Positions 35,298 through 44,235 of a stretch of DNA of 64,000 nucleotides are shown here, one piece after another (position 1 is the stretch's first letter; each line of letters opens with the position of its first letter). The translations under genes and the position numbers were made by a program. The notes below the pieces were generated by a model. The model was not told the origin of the DNA. It saw only the letters and a list, made by a program, of their open reading frames with translations, and ran no database searches. Source of the stretch: Gillisia hiemivivida (lineage in GTDB: Bacteria > Bacteroidota > Bacteroidia > Flavobacteriales > Flavobacteriaceae); contig NZ_VORY01000011.1 of the NCBI RefSeq assembly GCF_007997295.1, forward strand, positions 1 to 64,000, given 5' to 3'.

Positions 35298-35951
35298 TTA
35301 ATCTAGATTGGCAATTATGCTTACTCCACCTTTAAGTTTCTCGTTCAATTTTACATTGATCTTAGTTCCAATAGGTAAAAATACATCTACGCGAGATCCA
35401 AACTTTATAAATCCACTGTCGCTTCCTTGAATCACTTCTTGACCTTCCTCAGCATAATTAACTATTCGTTTTGCTAAAGCTCCTGCAATTTGCCTGTAAA
35501 GCACTTCTCCGGCAACGTTGTTTTCTACAACTACCGTAGTTCGCTCATTTTCTTCACTAGATTTTGGATGCCATGCAACCAAGAACTTTCCTGGATGATA
35601 TTTGCTGAATTTCACTAAGCCACCAATAGGATGTCTAGTTACGTGAACATTTATCGGAGACATAAATATAGAAACCTGTAAGCGTTTATCTTTGAAATAT
35701 TCATTCTCCATTACTTCCTCTATCACAACAACTTTCCCATCTACAGGTGAAACCACAGTAGCATCATTTAACTGAGTAGGCCTTTTAGGATTTCTAAAGA
35801 ACTGTAAAATTAATAGAAAGAGTAATATGCTTACCGCTAGTATAGAGAATTTTACCCAATAAACGTTGACGTTTAAATAGGATATTATGTTTACTACAAT
35901 TAATAAAATTGCAGTAAAAATCATGATCTTATAACCTTCTTTATGAAACAT
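35298..35951 (-). CDS. psd: Phosphatidylserine decarboxylase (short form)
   Basis: Forms phosphatidylethanolamine. 217 residues with two N-terminal membrane segments (about 10-50). The self-cleavage site lies in GFIKFGSRVDVFLP, where the serine of Gly-Ser becomes the pyruvoyl group. VSIFMSPINVHVTRHPIGG is the family signature. It overlaps the end of cdsA by 11 bp and is followed by the ACBP gene, giving a phospholipid synthesis unit. CDP-diacylglycerol-serine transferase (pssA) is not in the window. Confidence 0.93.
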   Translation of the reverse strand: MFHKEGYKIMIFTAILLIVVNIISYLNVNVYWVKFSILAVSILLFLLILQFFRNPKRPTQLNDATVVSPVDGKVVVIEEVMENEYFKDKRLQVSIFMSPINVHVTRHPIGGLVKFSKYHPGKFLVAWHPKSSEENERTTVVVENNVAGEVLYRQIAGALAKRIVNYAEEGQEVIQGSDSGFIKFGSRVDVFLPIGTKINVKLNEKLKGGVSIIANLD

Positions 35952-36744
35952 AGTTTATTATCAATAAATAAGCATAAACAAAAGGACTGGAAAATATGAT
36001 ACTATCCAATCTGTCAAATAATCCACCGTGACCCGGCATTAGCTTTCCACTATCTTTTACTCCAGCCTGACGTTTAAATTTAGACTGTATAAGATCTCCT
36101 AGCGTACCAAAAATACTCAATAAAATGGCTAATCCCAACCAGAATTCAATATTCAGATAACGGGTGAAATAGAATAAGAAGTATCCGGCAACACAATTAA
36201 ATACCATTCCACCCAAAAAACCTTCAATGGTTTTGTTAGGAGAGATCTTTTCATATAATTTATTCTTTCCAAAATTCTTACCAACCAGGTATGCAAAAGT
36301 ATCATTTGTCCAAATAAGTACAAAGACGCCAACTATTAAGTCCGGGTTAAATTTACCTGAATAGGTAGGTATCAAGGTGAGAAATATGATCGAAGAGATT
36401 AAATAGAATATGAGAATAATGTATTTCTTCTTTTCAAATACAGGTATTGTTCTAATAAAAAGTAAATCTTTAACTAAAAATAAATTTACGAAGATGGTTA
36501 TGACTAGTAGGAGTAAGGTTGCGTTTGAATTGAATTTCAGGTAACTGAAAAGGAAAAATAAAATGATATGTACTCCATATAAAGCATAGCTTTTTAACCT
36601 TAAAAGTTTCTCTAGTTCCAATAAGCAAACAAATCCAATAAGAAAGAAAAGGCCAATAAAGATCAATTCTGAAGATAGAATTGATGCTACTAAAATGGAT
36701 ACGTATAGTAATCCAGAAATTGCCCTAATAATAGTTTCCCTCAT
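35941..36744 (-). CDS. cdsA: Phosphatidate cytidylyltransferase
   Basis: Makes CDP-diacylglycerol from phosphatidate and CTP in the inner membrane. 267 residues, about eight membrane segments. Signatures TNDTFAYLVGKNFGKNKL and KISPNKTIEGFLGG, and the C-terminal family motif in VKDSGKLMPGHGGLFDRLDS, are complete. It sits 3 bp after the LUD gene and overlaps psd, so LUD-cdsA-psd-ACBP look like one transcript. Confidence 0.95.
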   Translation of the reverse strand: MRETIIRAISGLLYVSILVASILSSELIFIGLFFLIGFVCLLELEKLLRLKSYALYGVHIILFFLFSYLKFNSNATLLLLVITIFVNLFLVKDLLFIRTIPVFEKKKYIILIFYLISSIIFLTLIPTYSGKFNPDLIVGVFVLIWTNDTFAYLVGKNFGKNKLYEKISPNKTIEGFLGGMVFNCVAGYFLFYFTRYLNIEFWLGLAILLSIFGTLGDLIQSKFKRQAGVKDSGKLMPGHGGLFDRLDSIIFSSPFVYAYLLIINYVS

Positions 36745-36747
36745 ATT

Positions 36748-37359
36748 TTATAAATCTTCCAGAAGCATCAAATATAGGTTTTTTGTGCTACTTCCATAAC
36801 TCATAAAATTACCTTCTTTTTGAGTTTCAAAACTTTTTATGGTGGTAATATTGGAAGGGATCCTCTCTTTGTTGTTAAATTTAATTCCTCTTAAGCCTTC
36901 TCCTATGTTGTCAACTAACTGACTTGTAGAGGCTAATATTATAAAATTTTGGGGTAGTTCATTAAATCTCTTCTCCTTTATCTGATTGGATGAAATCAAA
37001 ATAGAGCCGTCATTTGCAATTAAATATTCGCAAGTTGAGAGAAAAAAGGCAGAATCTCCTGATTTGTTGAATTCTAAATTAAATTTATCGAACCTTTTTT
37101 TTAGGTTAGAGTCAAAACAGCAAGTTGGTTGTTCGTACCAATCATTTTCCAATAGAATATTGTCAAAGGCAGCTGTAACTTCTTCTTCATTTTCACAATA
37201 AAGGAATTTACCACCGTTATTTTTGAAGTTGAGCATGAATCGCTCATCGGTTGGTAATTTAACATCTGGCATATATTTGCCACGGTCAGAATTTTCTGGC
37301 TTGTCCTGACCTTTGTCTGATTTAGATTTAGGATTAAAGAATTTTCTAAATAGACTCAT
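36748..37359 (-). CDS. LUD domain protein (lactate-utilisation-type), role unknown
   Basis: 203 residues. After a Lys/Asp-rich start (about 1-38) the body shows YCENEEEVTAAFDNILLEN and STCEYLIANDGSILISSNQI, then FIILASTSQLVDNIGEGLRG, as in LUD proteins related to LutC. It has none of the iron-sulfur motifs of LutB. LutA and LutB are not nearby. It is the first gene of the cdsA-psd unit and is separated from ftsH by a strong hairpin. A metabolic function in lactate oxidation is unlikely from context. Confidence 0.75.
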   Translation of the reverse strand: MSLFRKFFNPKSKSDKGQDKPENSDRGKYMPDVKLPTDERFMLNFKNNGGKFLYCENEEEVTAAFDNILLENDWYEQPTCCFDSNLKKRFDKFNLEFNKSGDSAFFLSTCEYLIANDGSILISSNQIKEKRFNELPQNFIILASTSQLVDNIGEGLRGIKFNNKERIPSNITTIKSFETQKEGNFMSYGSSTKNLYLMLLEDL

Positions 37360-37398
37360 ATTGAGAATTCGGGGTTTTATATCACCTTTAAACCAAAG

Positions 37399-37443
37399 GT
37401 AAAAAATCTTAATTTAACACTAAGGTAAATTAAGATTTTTTAC
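37399..37443. terminator. Terminator between ftsH and the LUD gene
   Basis: An 18-bp perfect inverted repeat (arms 37399-37416 and 37426-37443, centred on AATCTTAATTTA) with a nine-base loop and A/T runs. It lies just after the ftsH stop on the minus strand and separates ftsH from the LUD-cdsA-psd unit. Confidence 0.85.
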
Positions 37444-37457
37444 TAAGGATTATATAA

Positions 37458-39473
37458 TTATTTATTTATTGGAGATTCTTCTTCTATTTCACTGTCTTCA
37501 GAAGTTTCATCTTTGGGATCAGATTTTTTAGCGATCAATGGAATTTCTTCCTTTTCAGGGAATGGTCTATTTCCAAATATCTTTTGAAGATCGTCTTTAA
37601 AGATCACTTCTTTTTCCAGCAAAATATCTGCTAATTGAGACAGTTTATCTTTATTTGCCTCTAATAATGCAATTGCTCTTTGATACTGAGTTTCAATTAA
37701 ATTTGATACCTCTCTATCAATAAGTTCAGCAGTTTTCTCACTATAAGGTTTTGTGAAGTTGTATTCACTTTGGCCTGAAGAATCATAAAAAGTAAGGTTT
37801 CCTATCTTATCATTTAATCCATAAATAGTAACCATTGCTCTAGCTTGCTTAGTAACTTTTTCTAAATCACTTAACGCACCTGTAGAAATTCTATTGAAGA
37901 TGACTTTTTCAGCAGCTCTACCACCTAGAGCAGCACACATTTCATCTAACATTTGCTCTGGGTGTACGATTAACCTTTCCTCTGGTAGGTACCATGCTGC
38001 CCCTAAGGATTGCCCTCTTGGTACTATGGTAACTTTTACTAAAGGTGCGGCATGTTCTAACATCCAGCTTGCAGTGGCGTGTCCAGCTTCGTGATAAGCA
38101 ATTGCTTTTTTCTCATCTGGAGTAATAATCTTATTTTTCTTTTCAAGACCACCAACAATTCTATCTACGGCATCAAGAAAATCTTGTTTTCCTACTGCTT
38201 TATTTCCTTTTCTAGCAGCAATTAAAGCCGCTTCGTTACAAACGTTTGCAATGTCTGCCCCAGAGAATCCTGGAGTTTGCCTAGCAAGAAATTCTATATC
38301 TAACTCGTCTGCTACTTTTTTGATAGGGCGAAGGTGAACTTCAAATATTTCTCTACGTTCTCTTACATCTGGTAGATCAACATAGATTTGGCGGTCAAAA
38401 CGTCCAGCTCTCATTAATGCCTTATCTAATACATCTGCACGGTTGGTTGCAGCAATAACAATAACATTCGTATTGGTTCCAAAACCATCCATCTCAGTTA
38501 GTAACTGATTTAGGGTGTTTTCACGTTCATCATTAGATCCAGACATATTGCTCTTTCCTCTGGCTCTACCAATTGCATCAATCTCATCTATAAATATAAT
38601 AGAAGGAGATTTTTCCTTTGCTTGTTTAAAAAGATCACGTACTCTAGAAGCACCTACACCTACAAACATTTCTACGAAATCTGATCCAGATAGAGAGAAA
38701 AACGGCACTTTTGCCTCACCGGCTACCGCTTTTGCTAATAAAGTTTTACCAGTTCCCGGAGGACCTACTAAAATAGCACCTTTTGGAATCTTACCACCTA
38801 GAGAGGTGTATTTTTCAGGAGTCTTTAAAAAGTCTACTATTTCCTGAATTTCTTCTTTTGCACCTTCTAATCCGGCAACATCTTTAAATGAAGTTTTAAC
38901 ATCGGTATTCTGATCAAATAATTTTGCTTTGGATTTTCCGATGTTGAAGATCTGTCCTCCTGGACCACCTCCACCACCAGAGCTCATTTTTTTCATTATG
39001 AATATCCAAATTCCGATGATTAGAACGAATGGTAACAAAGTTAGAATGATCTCACCAAACACATTAGATTCTGTGTTATAAGTCACAAAAGTATTTAAGT
39101 TGTTCTCAGCCTTTACTTCTTGAATTTGATTTTCGAAATTTTGTAGATCTCCAAATTCAAAGCTATAATCTGGGGAATCACCAGTAGCAAATAATTCGCC
39201 ATCCTCTGATTTTTTATGAATTTCCTTGGCTTTAGCTTCTTCAGTTAAATAAACCTTAGCTATTTTTTTATTTACAATTACTACTTTATTAACATCACCA
39301 TCCTTCAGGTAGCTTTCAAACTCCGCAGGATTTGTTTTTGTTGGTTCATTGAACCCTGATCCACCAAAAAAATTGATACCTAAAAATATAATAATAATAG
39401 CCCCATAAATCCAGTATGCACTAAATTTAGGTTTTTTAGGTTCTATTTTTTTATTTGGTTGTTTCTTCGCCAT
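37458..39473 (-). CDS. ftsH: ATP-dependent zinc metalloprotease FtsH
   Basis: Membrane-bound AAA+ protease for quality control. 671 residues: membrane helices at about 20-38 and 142-160, with a periplasmic domain between. Walker A reads GPPGTGKT (about 238), Walker [12 protein letters not shown], and the second region of homology [20 protein letters not shown]. Zinc motif HEAGH is in [12 protein letters not shown]. The C-terminus is long and acidic ([20 protein letters not shown]). It follows rsfS by 18 bp on the same strand. Confidence 0.97.
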   Translation of the reverse strand: MAKKQPNKKIEPKKPKFSAYWIYGAIIIIFLGINFFGGSGFNEPTKTNPAEFESYLKDGDVNKVVIVNKKIAKVYLTEEAKAKEIHKKSEDGELFATGDSPDYSFEFGDLQNFENQIQEVKAENNLNTFVTYNTESNVFGEIILTLLPFVLIIGIWIFIMKKMSSGGGGGPGGQIFNIGKSKAKLFDQNTDVKTSFKDVAGLEGAKEEIQEIVDFLKTPEKYTSLGGKIPKGAILVGPPGTGKTLLAKAVAGEAKVPFFSLSGSDFVEMFVGVGASRVRDLFKQAKEKSPSIIFIDEIDAIGRARGKSNMSGSNDERENTLNQLLTEMDGFGTNTNVIVIAATNRADVLDKALMRAGRFDRQIYVDLPDVRERREIFEVHLRPIKKVADELDIEFLARQTPGFSGADIANVCNEAALIAARKGNKAVGKQDFLDAVDRIVGGLEKKNKIITPDEKKAIAYHEAGHATASWMLEHAAPLVKVTIVPRGQSLGAAWYLPEERLIVHPEQMLDEMCAALGGRAAEKVIFNRISTGALSDLEKVTKQARAMVTIYGLNDKIGNLTFYDSSGQSEYNFTKPYSEKTAELIDREVSNLIETQYQRAIALLEANKDKLSQLADILLEKEVIFKDDLQKIFGNRPFPEKEEIPLIAKKSDPKDETSEDSEIEEESPINK

Positions 39474-39491
39474 TCTTCTTTAATTAGTTTT

Positions 39492-39863
39492 TTAATACTT
39501 TGTTTCGATCGAGGTCAATTTTGCATCTCCCCATAAACTCTCAATATCATAATATTCCCTAATGTGTTTCTGGAATACATGAACTACTACGTTTACATAA
39601 TCCATTAAGATCCACTCGGCGTTATCACTTCCTTCTATATGCCAAGGTTTGTCTTTTAAAGATTTGCTTACGGTTTTTTGTACGGAGCTTACAATGGCAT
39701 TTACCTGTGTATTTGAAGTACCATTACAGATAATGAAATAATCACAAACAGTGTTTTCAATTTCCCTTAAGTCAAGAATATCAATATCGTTTCCTTTAAC
39801 TTCTTCTATTCCTTTTATGATATGAGCAATAAGTTGATCGTTGTTCGTTTCTTTTTTTGCCAT
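39492..39863 (-). CDS. rsfS: Ribosome silencing factor
   Basis: Binds ribosomal protein uL14 and blocks subunit joining in starvation. 123 residues from the ATG at 39863 (MAKKETNNDQLI); an upstream ATG at 39884 would add seven. Family blocks: DILDLREIENTVCDYFIICN, then GTSNTQVNAIVSSVQ, KPWHIEGSDNAEWILMDYV and VVHVFQKHIREYYDIESLW. It is the first gene of the rsfS-ftsH unit and is divergent from birA, a common flavobacterial arrangement. Confidence 0.94.
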   Translation of the reverse strand: MAKKETNNDQLIAHIIKGIEEVKGNDIDILDLREIENTVCDYFIICNGTSNTQVNAIVSSVQKTVSKSLKDKPWHIEGSDNAEWILMDYVNVVVHVFQKHIREYYDIESLWGDAKLTSIETKY

Positions 39864-39957
39864 TAAATTTATTTCTTTACGCAAAGTTATTACTTTTTAG
39901 TCTTTTTAATGGTCTGTTACAATAAACATTTAACACCATTCTTAACTACATTTATAT

Positions 39958-40689
39958 ATGCATATTATCAAAGTTAATGCCACCGAGTCTACTAATTCAT
40001 TGGCAAGAGAATGGTTTAATACGAATAAAAATGATTCCTCAATTTGTATTGTTGCCAGCAATCAAACTTCTGGGAGAGGACAACGTGGAGCATCATGGGT
40101 TTCTAATGCGGGAGAAAACCTGACCTTTAGTGTTATTTACCCTAAACCAAGTGTGGAAATTAGCGACCAATTCTTGATTAGTGCGGCCGTTGGATTGCAA
40201 ATTATTAAGGCGTTAAAGCAATTGAAAATTAACAATTTAAAGTTGAAATGGCCTAACGACATTATGGCAGATAGCTACAAAATAGGTGGCGTGCTCATTG
40301 AGAATATTTTGCAAAACAATGTTATAAGTGCTAGTATTATTGGGATTGGACTTAATATTAATCAAGTTCACTTCCCAGATCTTCCTAAAGCAGCTTCTTT
40401 AAAGAATCTTACTGGAACCATTTATTCTACGGAAGAAGTTCTCTCCAATGTTTTAGAGCAGCTTGAGAAAATGATAGTATCTAAGGATAAGTCGTTTTTT
40501 GAAAATGTTCATGAAGATTATGAAGCTAATTTATTTCGAAATAATAAAGCTTCCACCTTTCAATTAAAAGATGGAAGCTTTATTGTTGGTATTATCTTAG
40601 GGGTCACCCCATCTGGTCTTCTTAGATTAAAAGTTGAAGATGAAGAAATACGTACTTTCGATCTTAAGGAGCTTAAATTGCTCTTCTAA
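39958..40689 (+). CDS. birA: Biotin--[acetyl-CoA-carboxylase] ligase, monofunctional
   Basis: Attaches biotin to carboxylase carrier domains, such as the one in pyruvate carboxylase at 57.4 kb. 243 residues. Catalytic core with SGRGQRGASWVSNAGENL (biotinyl-AMP loop), KLKWPNDIMADSYKIGGVLI, and a C-terminal SH3-like domain. There is no N-terminal helix-turn-helix, so it is not a repressor. Its stop overlaps that of the convergent SRPBCC gene by 4 bp. Confidence 0.94.
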   Translation: MHIIKVNATESTNSLAREWFNTNKNDSSICIVASNQTSGRGQRGASWVSNAGENLTFSVIYPKPSVEISDQFLISAAVGLQIIKALKQLKINNLKLKWPNDIMADSYKIGGVLIENILQNNVISASIIGIGLNINQVHFPDLPKAASLKNLTGTIYSTEEVLSNVLEQLEKMIVSKDKSFFENVHEDYEANLFRNNKASTFQLKDGSFIVGIILGVTPSGLLRLKVEDEEIRTFDLKELKLLF

Positions 40690-41075
40690 AGAGTAGATAT
40701 GTTTTCGCTAAGTGTAGTGATAAATTTCTTTAGTGGGCTCTTTGCCATCATTGCCACCATTGCATTGAATTTCCCGTCGAACAATAATTGAGCATCACTA
40801 TTATCGCCATTTTGTTCGATAATAATATTTAATGAAAAATTGAATTTATCTGATGTAGATCCTAAAACAACTAATTCTGGTTCTACAGTTTCTTTTATGG
40901 CCAATTCTATTTCAGGCATTCCTTTTAAACCAAAAAGGAATGTGTTAGGCTTGGTAACTTCAAATTTTTCTATACTTTCTGGCATTAATTGTTTGTAATT
41001 CTCTACTTCAATTAGAAAATTATATAATTCTTGCTGACTCTTTTTTGTGGTAACTTTTGGACTTTCTAAATTCAT
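40686..41075 (-). CDS. SRPBCC-fold small protein, operon partner of pyrE
   Basis: 129 residues without signal or membrane segment. The alternating strands and the opening TTKKSQQELYNFLIEVENYK with a C-terminal helix (MAKSPLKKFITTLSENI) fit the SRPBCC/START-like fold, which binds hydrophobic ligands. No ligand or enzymatic residue can be named. It starts 1 bp after the pyrE stop and is surely co-transcribed. The pairing is common in this family as I recall it. Confidence 0.75.
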   Translation of the reverse strand: MNLESPKVTTKKSQQELYNFLIEVENYKQLMPESIEKFEVTKPNTFLFGLKGMPEIELAIKETVEPELVVLGSTSDKFNFSLNIIIEQNGDNSDAQLLFDGKFNAMVAMMAKSPLKKFITTLSENISTL

Positions 41076-41076
41076 A

Positions 41077-41718
41077 TTATTGGTTCCATTTACTGGGATC
41101 TTGTCTCCAGGTTTTTAATGTTTCTGCCTCTTCGGCATTGATGTAATTCGTTTTTAAAGCAGTTTCTATTAAATGCTCGTAATTCCCCAAGGTATGTAAA
41201 TCGACCTTTGCTTCTTTAAAATTTTCTTCAGCAATATCAAAACCATAAGTAAAGATTGCAAGTAAACCTTTTATGTTCACGTTGGCTTCTTTTAAGGCTT
41301 TTACCGCATTAATACTGCTTCCGCCGGTACTAATTAGGTCTTCAATTACCACTACATTTTGTCCGCTCTCCAAATGTCCTTCTATCTGGTTTTTTCTTCC
41401 ATGGCCTTTAGCTTCTGGTCTTACATAAACAAAAGGAAGACTCATATACTCTGCCACCAACATACCAATACCTATGGCTCCGGTAGCAACTCCGGCTATC
41501 ACATCTGGCTTTCCATAAAGATCCTCAATTTGTTTAGCAAATTGTTCTCTTATGTAATTCCTAATAATAGGGTATGAAAGGATTATTCTATTATCGCAAT
41601 AGATTGGCGATTTCCAACCACTGGCCCAAGTGAAAGGTTGTTGCGGTTCTAATTTAATTGCTTTAATTTGCAACAGCAATTCAGCTGTTTTAATTGCTGT
41701 CTCTTTATTTAAAATCAT
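41077..41718 (-). CDS. pyrE: Orotate phosphoribosyltransferase
   Basis: Makes OMP from orotate and PRPP in pyrimidine synthesis. 214 residues from the ATG at 41718 (MILNKETAIKTAELL); the frame is open further upstream but that part overlaps the divergent NUDIX gene. Landmarks: WASGWKSPIYCDNRIILSYP, PEAKGHGRKNQIEG (catalytic loop) and the PRPP motif VVVIEDLISTGGSS. Its start and that of the NUDIX gene are one base apart on opposite strands. Confidence 0.95.
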   Translation of the reverse strand: MILNKETAIKTAELLLQIKAIKLEPQQPFTWASGWKSPIYCDNRIILSYPIIRNYIREQFAKQIEDLYGKPDVIAGVATGAIGIGMLVAEYMSLPFVYVRPEAKGHGRKNQIEGHLESGQNVVVIEDLISTGGSSINAVKALKEANVNIKGLLAIFTYGFDIAEENFKEAKVDLHTLGNYEHLIETALKTNYINAEEAETLKTWRQDPSKWNQ

Positions 41719-41719
41719 A

Positions 41720-42349
41720 ATGCAAATGTATAAAGTTTTTGTAAATGATATCCCTATTATTCTTTCAACTAAGAAAGAAATAGGTGAAAAGTACAGTGCC
41801 TTTCCGATTAAAACGGTCAAGCTGAAACAAATTATCCAGAAAATAAATGATGGAGAATTATTATATGTGAATCTTTATCATAAAAATGAAGAAAAGCTTT
41901 TTAAGCATCTTCTAAAAAAACTTCCTGTTGTTACTGCTGCTGGCGGAATGGTCTTTAATGAAAATAAAGACATCTTATTTATCTACCGTAATAAGCGATG
42001 GGACTTGCCGAAAGGGAAGACCGAAAAGTCTGAAAGTCTAGAAGAATCTGCTATAAGAGAAGTGGAGGAGGAAACCGGTGTTCAGGATCTTGAAATTGTG
42101 AGATTCATTAGAAAAACCTATCATATTTTCAAACGTAAAGATAAATATAGATTGAAGGTGACCCATTGGTATGAGATGAAAACTTCATATACAGGTGAAT
42201 TAATTCCTGAGCATTCAGAAGGGATCAAAAAAGCAAAATGGAAGAATTTTGCTAAGACTCAAAAAGCACTGACAAAATCCTATGCAAACATTAAATTATT
42301 ATTCCCAAAAGAATATTTAACGACTCACCCTAAAGACAGGGTAGCGTAA
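41720..42349 (+). CDS. NUDIX hydrolase with N-terminal extension
   Basis: 209 residues from ATG at 41720 or 207 from 41726. An N-terminal beta region of about 65 residues is followed by a NUDIX domain. Its box GKTEKSESLEESAIREVEEETGV fits GX5EX7REUXEEXGU (positions split here only by reading; no residue is missing). Substrate unknown; such enzymes cleave nucleoside diphosphates linked to another moiety. The frame is open upstream to 41630 but that part is antisense to pyrE. The stop overlaps the convergent M14 gene by 33 bp. Confidence 0.88.
   Translation: MQMYKVFVNDIPIILSTKKEIGEKYSAFPIKTVKLKQIIQKINDGELLYVNLYHKNEEKLFKHLLKKLPVVTAAGGMVFNENKDILFIYRNKRWDLPKGKTEKSESLEESAIREVEEETGVQDLEIVRFIRKTYHIFKRKDKYRLKVTHWYEMKTSYTGELIPEHSEGIKKAKWKNFAKTQKALTKSYANIKLLFPKEYLTTHPKDRVA
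41723..41730 (-). promoter_or_regulatory. -7 box (TACATTTG) for pyrE, embedded in the NUDIX start region
   Basis: TACATTTG on the minus strand ends 4 bases before the pyrE ATG and overlaps the second possible ATG (41726) of the divergent NUDIX gene. Transcription would begin at or near the pyrE start codon. No -33 TTG is evident. Confidence 0.4.
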
Positions 42350-44068
42350 ATAGGCTTTTTCCTTATGCTCAGATTTTTCATACAACCAGTCCAATTGGGC
42401 ATAAGAATCTTTGGAAAACTCCGAGTCAGATCTCTTCTTTTTCTGAAATTCATCATTTAAAGCAGGGTCTTTATCTAGTAGTTCTTTCGCGAGATCTTCG
42501 AAAACATATGGTGAAAATCCTTCTTTTTGCTCAAGAACGGTATCGAAAAAGTTCCAATTAAAAAACGAATCTGAAGTAGTTGGCTCCAGTGTTTCCAGTA
42601 AATAGCGAACAGAAGGCTGAAAGCTCTTTATATAGAAATCCCCTTTTCTGAAATTAATACTGTCTTTTGTGGAGCTTATCTTAGTCTCGAAATGAGGATA
42701 GTGTCCCTCATAAGGGTTTGGATAGGTTTTATAATCTTCAATATTATAGATCTCCACCAACATAGTAGTGTCTTTTTTAAATGGGGTCATTTCCACATTA
42801 TTGGTTTTTAAAATATCTATAACATTCCACCAGCCTTGCGGAATAACATATGCCCTTGGAATTTCAATCTGGTCTTGAGAAACGAAATTATTATAATAGT
42901 CTATTTCTTTTTTGAAAGGCTTTGTTCTGTCATATTTCAACCTAGAGCTTCCGGTAACTTCACTTGTAATTACTTCTCCTTCGTATCCTTTAAATTGAAG
43001 CTTGCTAATATTTGTGCTATCAACTTTGAAATTCACTGGGTAAAAACGCTCTGTTAAATATTTTCTCTGTGCTCTGGCTCTAAGATCTTTAATCTTTTCT
43101 CTATCCCTTTCAACAATATCTATAATAGATCGTAAAGCTCTATAAGTCCCCATAACTCTCTTTTTGTATGGCTTAAGCATATGAGTTTCTATCATTAGTC
43201 CTAAAGTGTTCCATAAGGCTGCATAGCCGGTAGAATATTTTGGAGTATCCATGAACTGAGTAAATCCTTTTTCCGGCACATCGTTATGAACATTTACATA
43301 AGGCGTAATATCCCATTCATTTTCCCATAAGGAAGCCTGCAAAGATGGCATCATCTTGTCATTAAGATAATCTCCTAATTCTCCGCCAAGTTTATTATGT
43401 TGTGTAAAAAGATGGGTGAGCGTATATTGATAATCTGCACCATTACTTACATGAGTATCTACAAAAACATCTGGTTTCACATTATGAAAGATCTCAGAAA
43501 AACTCCTGGTATTTTTTGTGTCGGCTTTTATAAAGTCACGATTAAGATCGTAATTACGGGCATTCCCTCTAAAGCCATATTCTTCAGGTCCATTTTGATT
43601 TACTCTCGTATTGGAATTTCTATTAAGTGCACCGCCAATGTTATACACGGGAATAGTTGCAATTATGGTATTATTTGGTACTGTAATAGAATCCTGCGCT
43701 AAATCTCGAAAAAGCATCATAGTGGCATCTATGCCGTCGCTTTCCCCGGGATGAATGCCATTATTTATTAAAATTATGGTGTACTTTTCTCTAACTTCAT
43801 CAAAGTTGAAATTTTCAGTAGGACTAAAAACTGCTAAATGTAAAGGTTCACCGCTATCGGTTTTTCCGAATTCTTTCAACTGGATAGATGTATAGGCATC
43901 ATCTAATTCCTTATAATAGTTTATAATTTCTGGATAAGTAGGGGTTTGTGTTCCATCTGATTTTTCGAAAACTGTCTCAAAATCATACTCCTTGACTAGC
44001 TTATATTTAGATAAATCACACGAGACAAAAACGCAAACTACTAGGGAGACTATAAAAATTTTCTTCAT
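42317..44068 (-). CDS. M14 family zinc carboxypeptidase lipoprotein
   Basis: 583 residues with a lipobox (CVFVSC, Cys17). The zinc site is His106 and Glu109 in NNGIHPGESDG and His206 in FVDTHVSNGAD, the HxxE...H pattern of family M14. A candidate catalytic glutamate is in LMIETHML (about 303). A C-terminal region of about 250 residues is not assigned. It should release C-terminal residues from peptides in the periplasm or at the surface. Single gene. Confidence 0.88.
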   Translation of the reverse strand: MKKIFIVSLVVCVFVSCDLSKYKLVKEYDFETVFEKSDGTQTPTYPEIINYYKELDDAYTSIQLKEFGKTDSGEPLHLAVFSPTENFNFDEVREKYTIILINNGIHPGESDGIDATMMLFRDLAQDSITVPNNTIIATIPVYNIGGALNRNSNTRVNQNGPEEYGFRGNARNYDLNRDFIKADTKNTRSFSEIFHNVKPDVFVDTHVSNGADYQYTLTHLFTQHNKLGGELGDYLNDKMMPSLQASLWENEWDITPYVNVHNDVPEKGFTQFMDTPKYSTGYAALWNTLGLMIETHMLKPYKKRVMGTYRALRSIIDIVERDREKIKDLRARAQRKYLTERFYPVNFKVDSTNISKLQFKGYEGEVITSEVTGSSRLKYDRTKPFKKEIDYYNNFVSQDQIEIPRAYVIPQGWWNVIDILKTNNVEMTPFKKDTTMLVEIYNIEDYKTYPNPYEGHYPHFETKISSTKDSINFRKGDFYIKSFQPSVRYLLETLEPTTSDSFFNWNFFDTVLEQKEGFSPYVFEDLAKELLDKDPALNDEFQKKKRSDSEFSKDSYAQLDWLYEKSEHKEKAYLRYPVFRVSR

Positions 44069-44235
44069 AAGAAATAATCCATTTTACGCTATAAACTTAG
44101 TTAAAACTGCAACGGTAGCCAAAACTATTATATTGGAGCTTGTTTTTATGAAAGTAGTTAAAGTAAACCTAATGCTCACATAATATTTTAATGCATTTAA
44201 ATTATAACCTATTTTTAATTTTTAATTAAAAAGCT

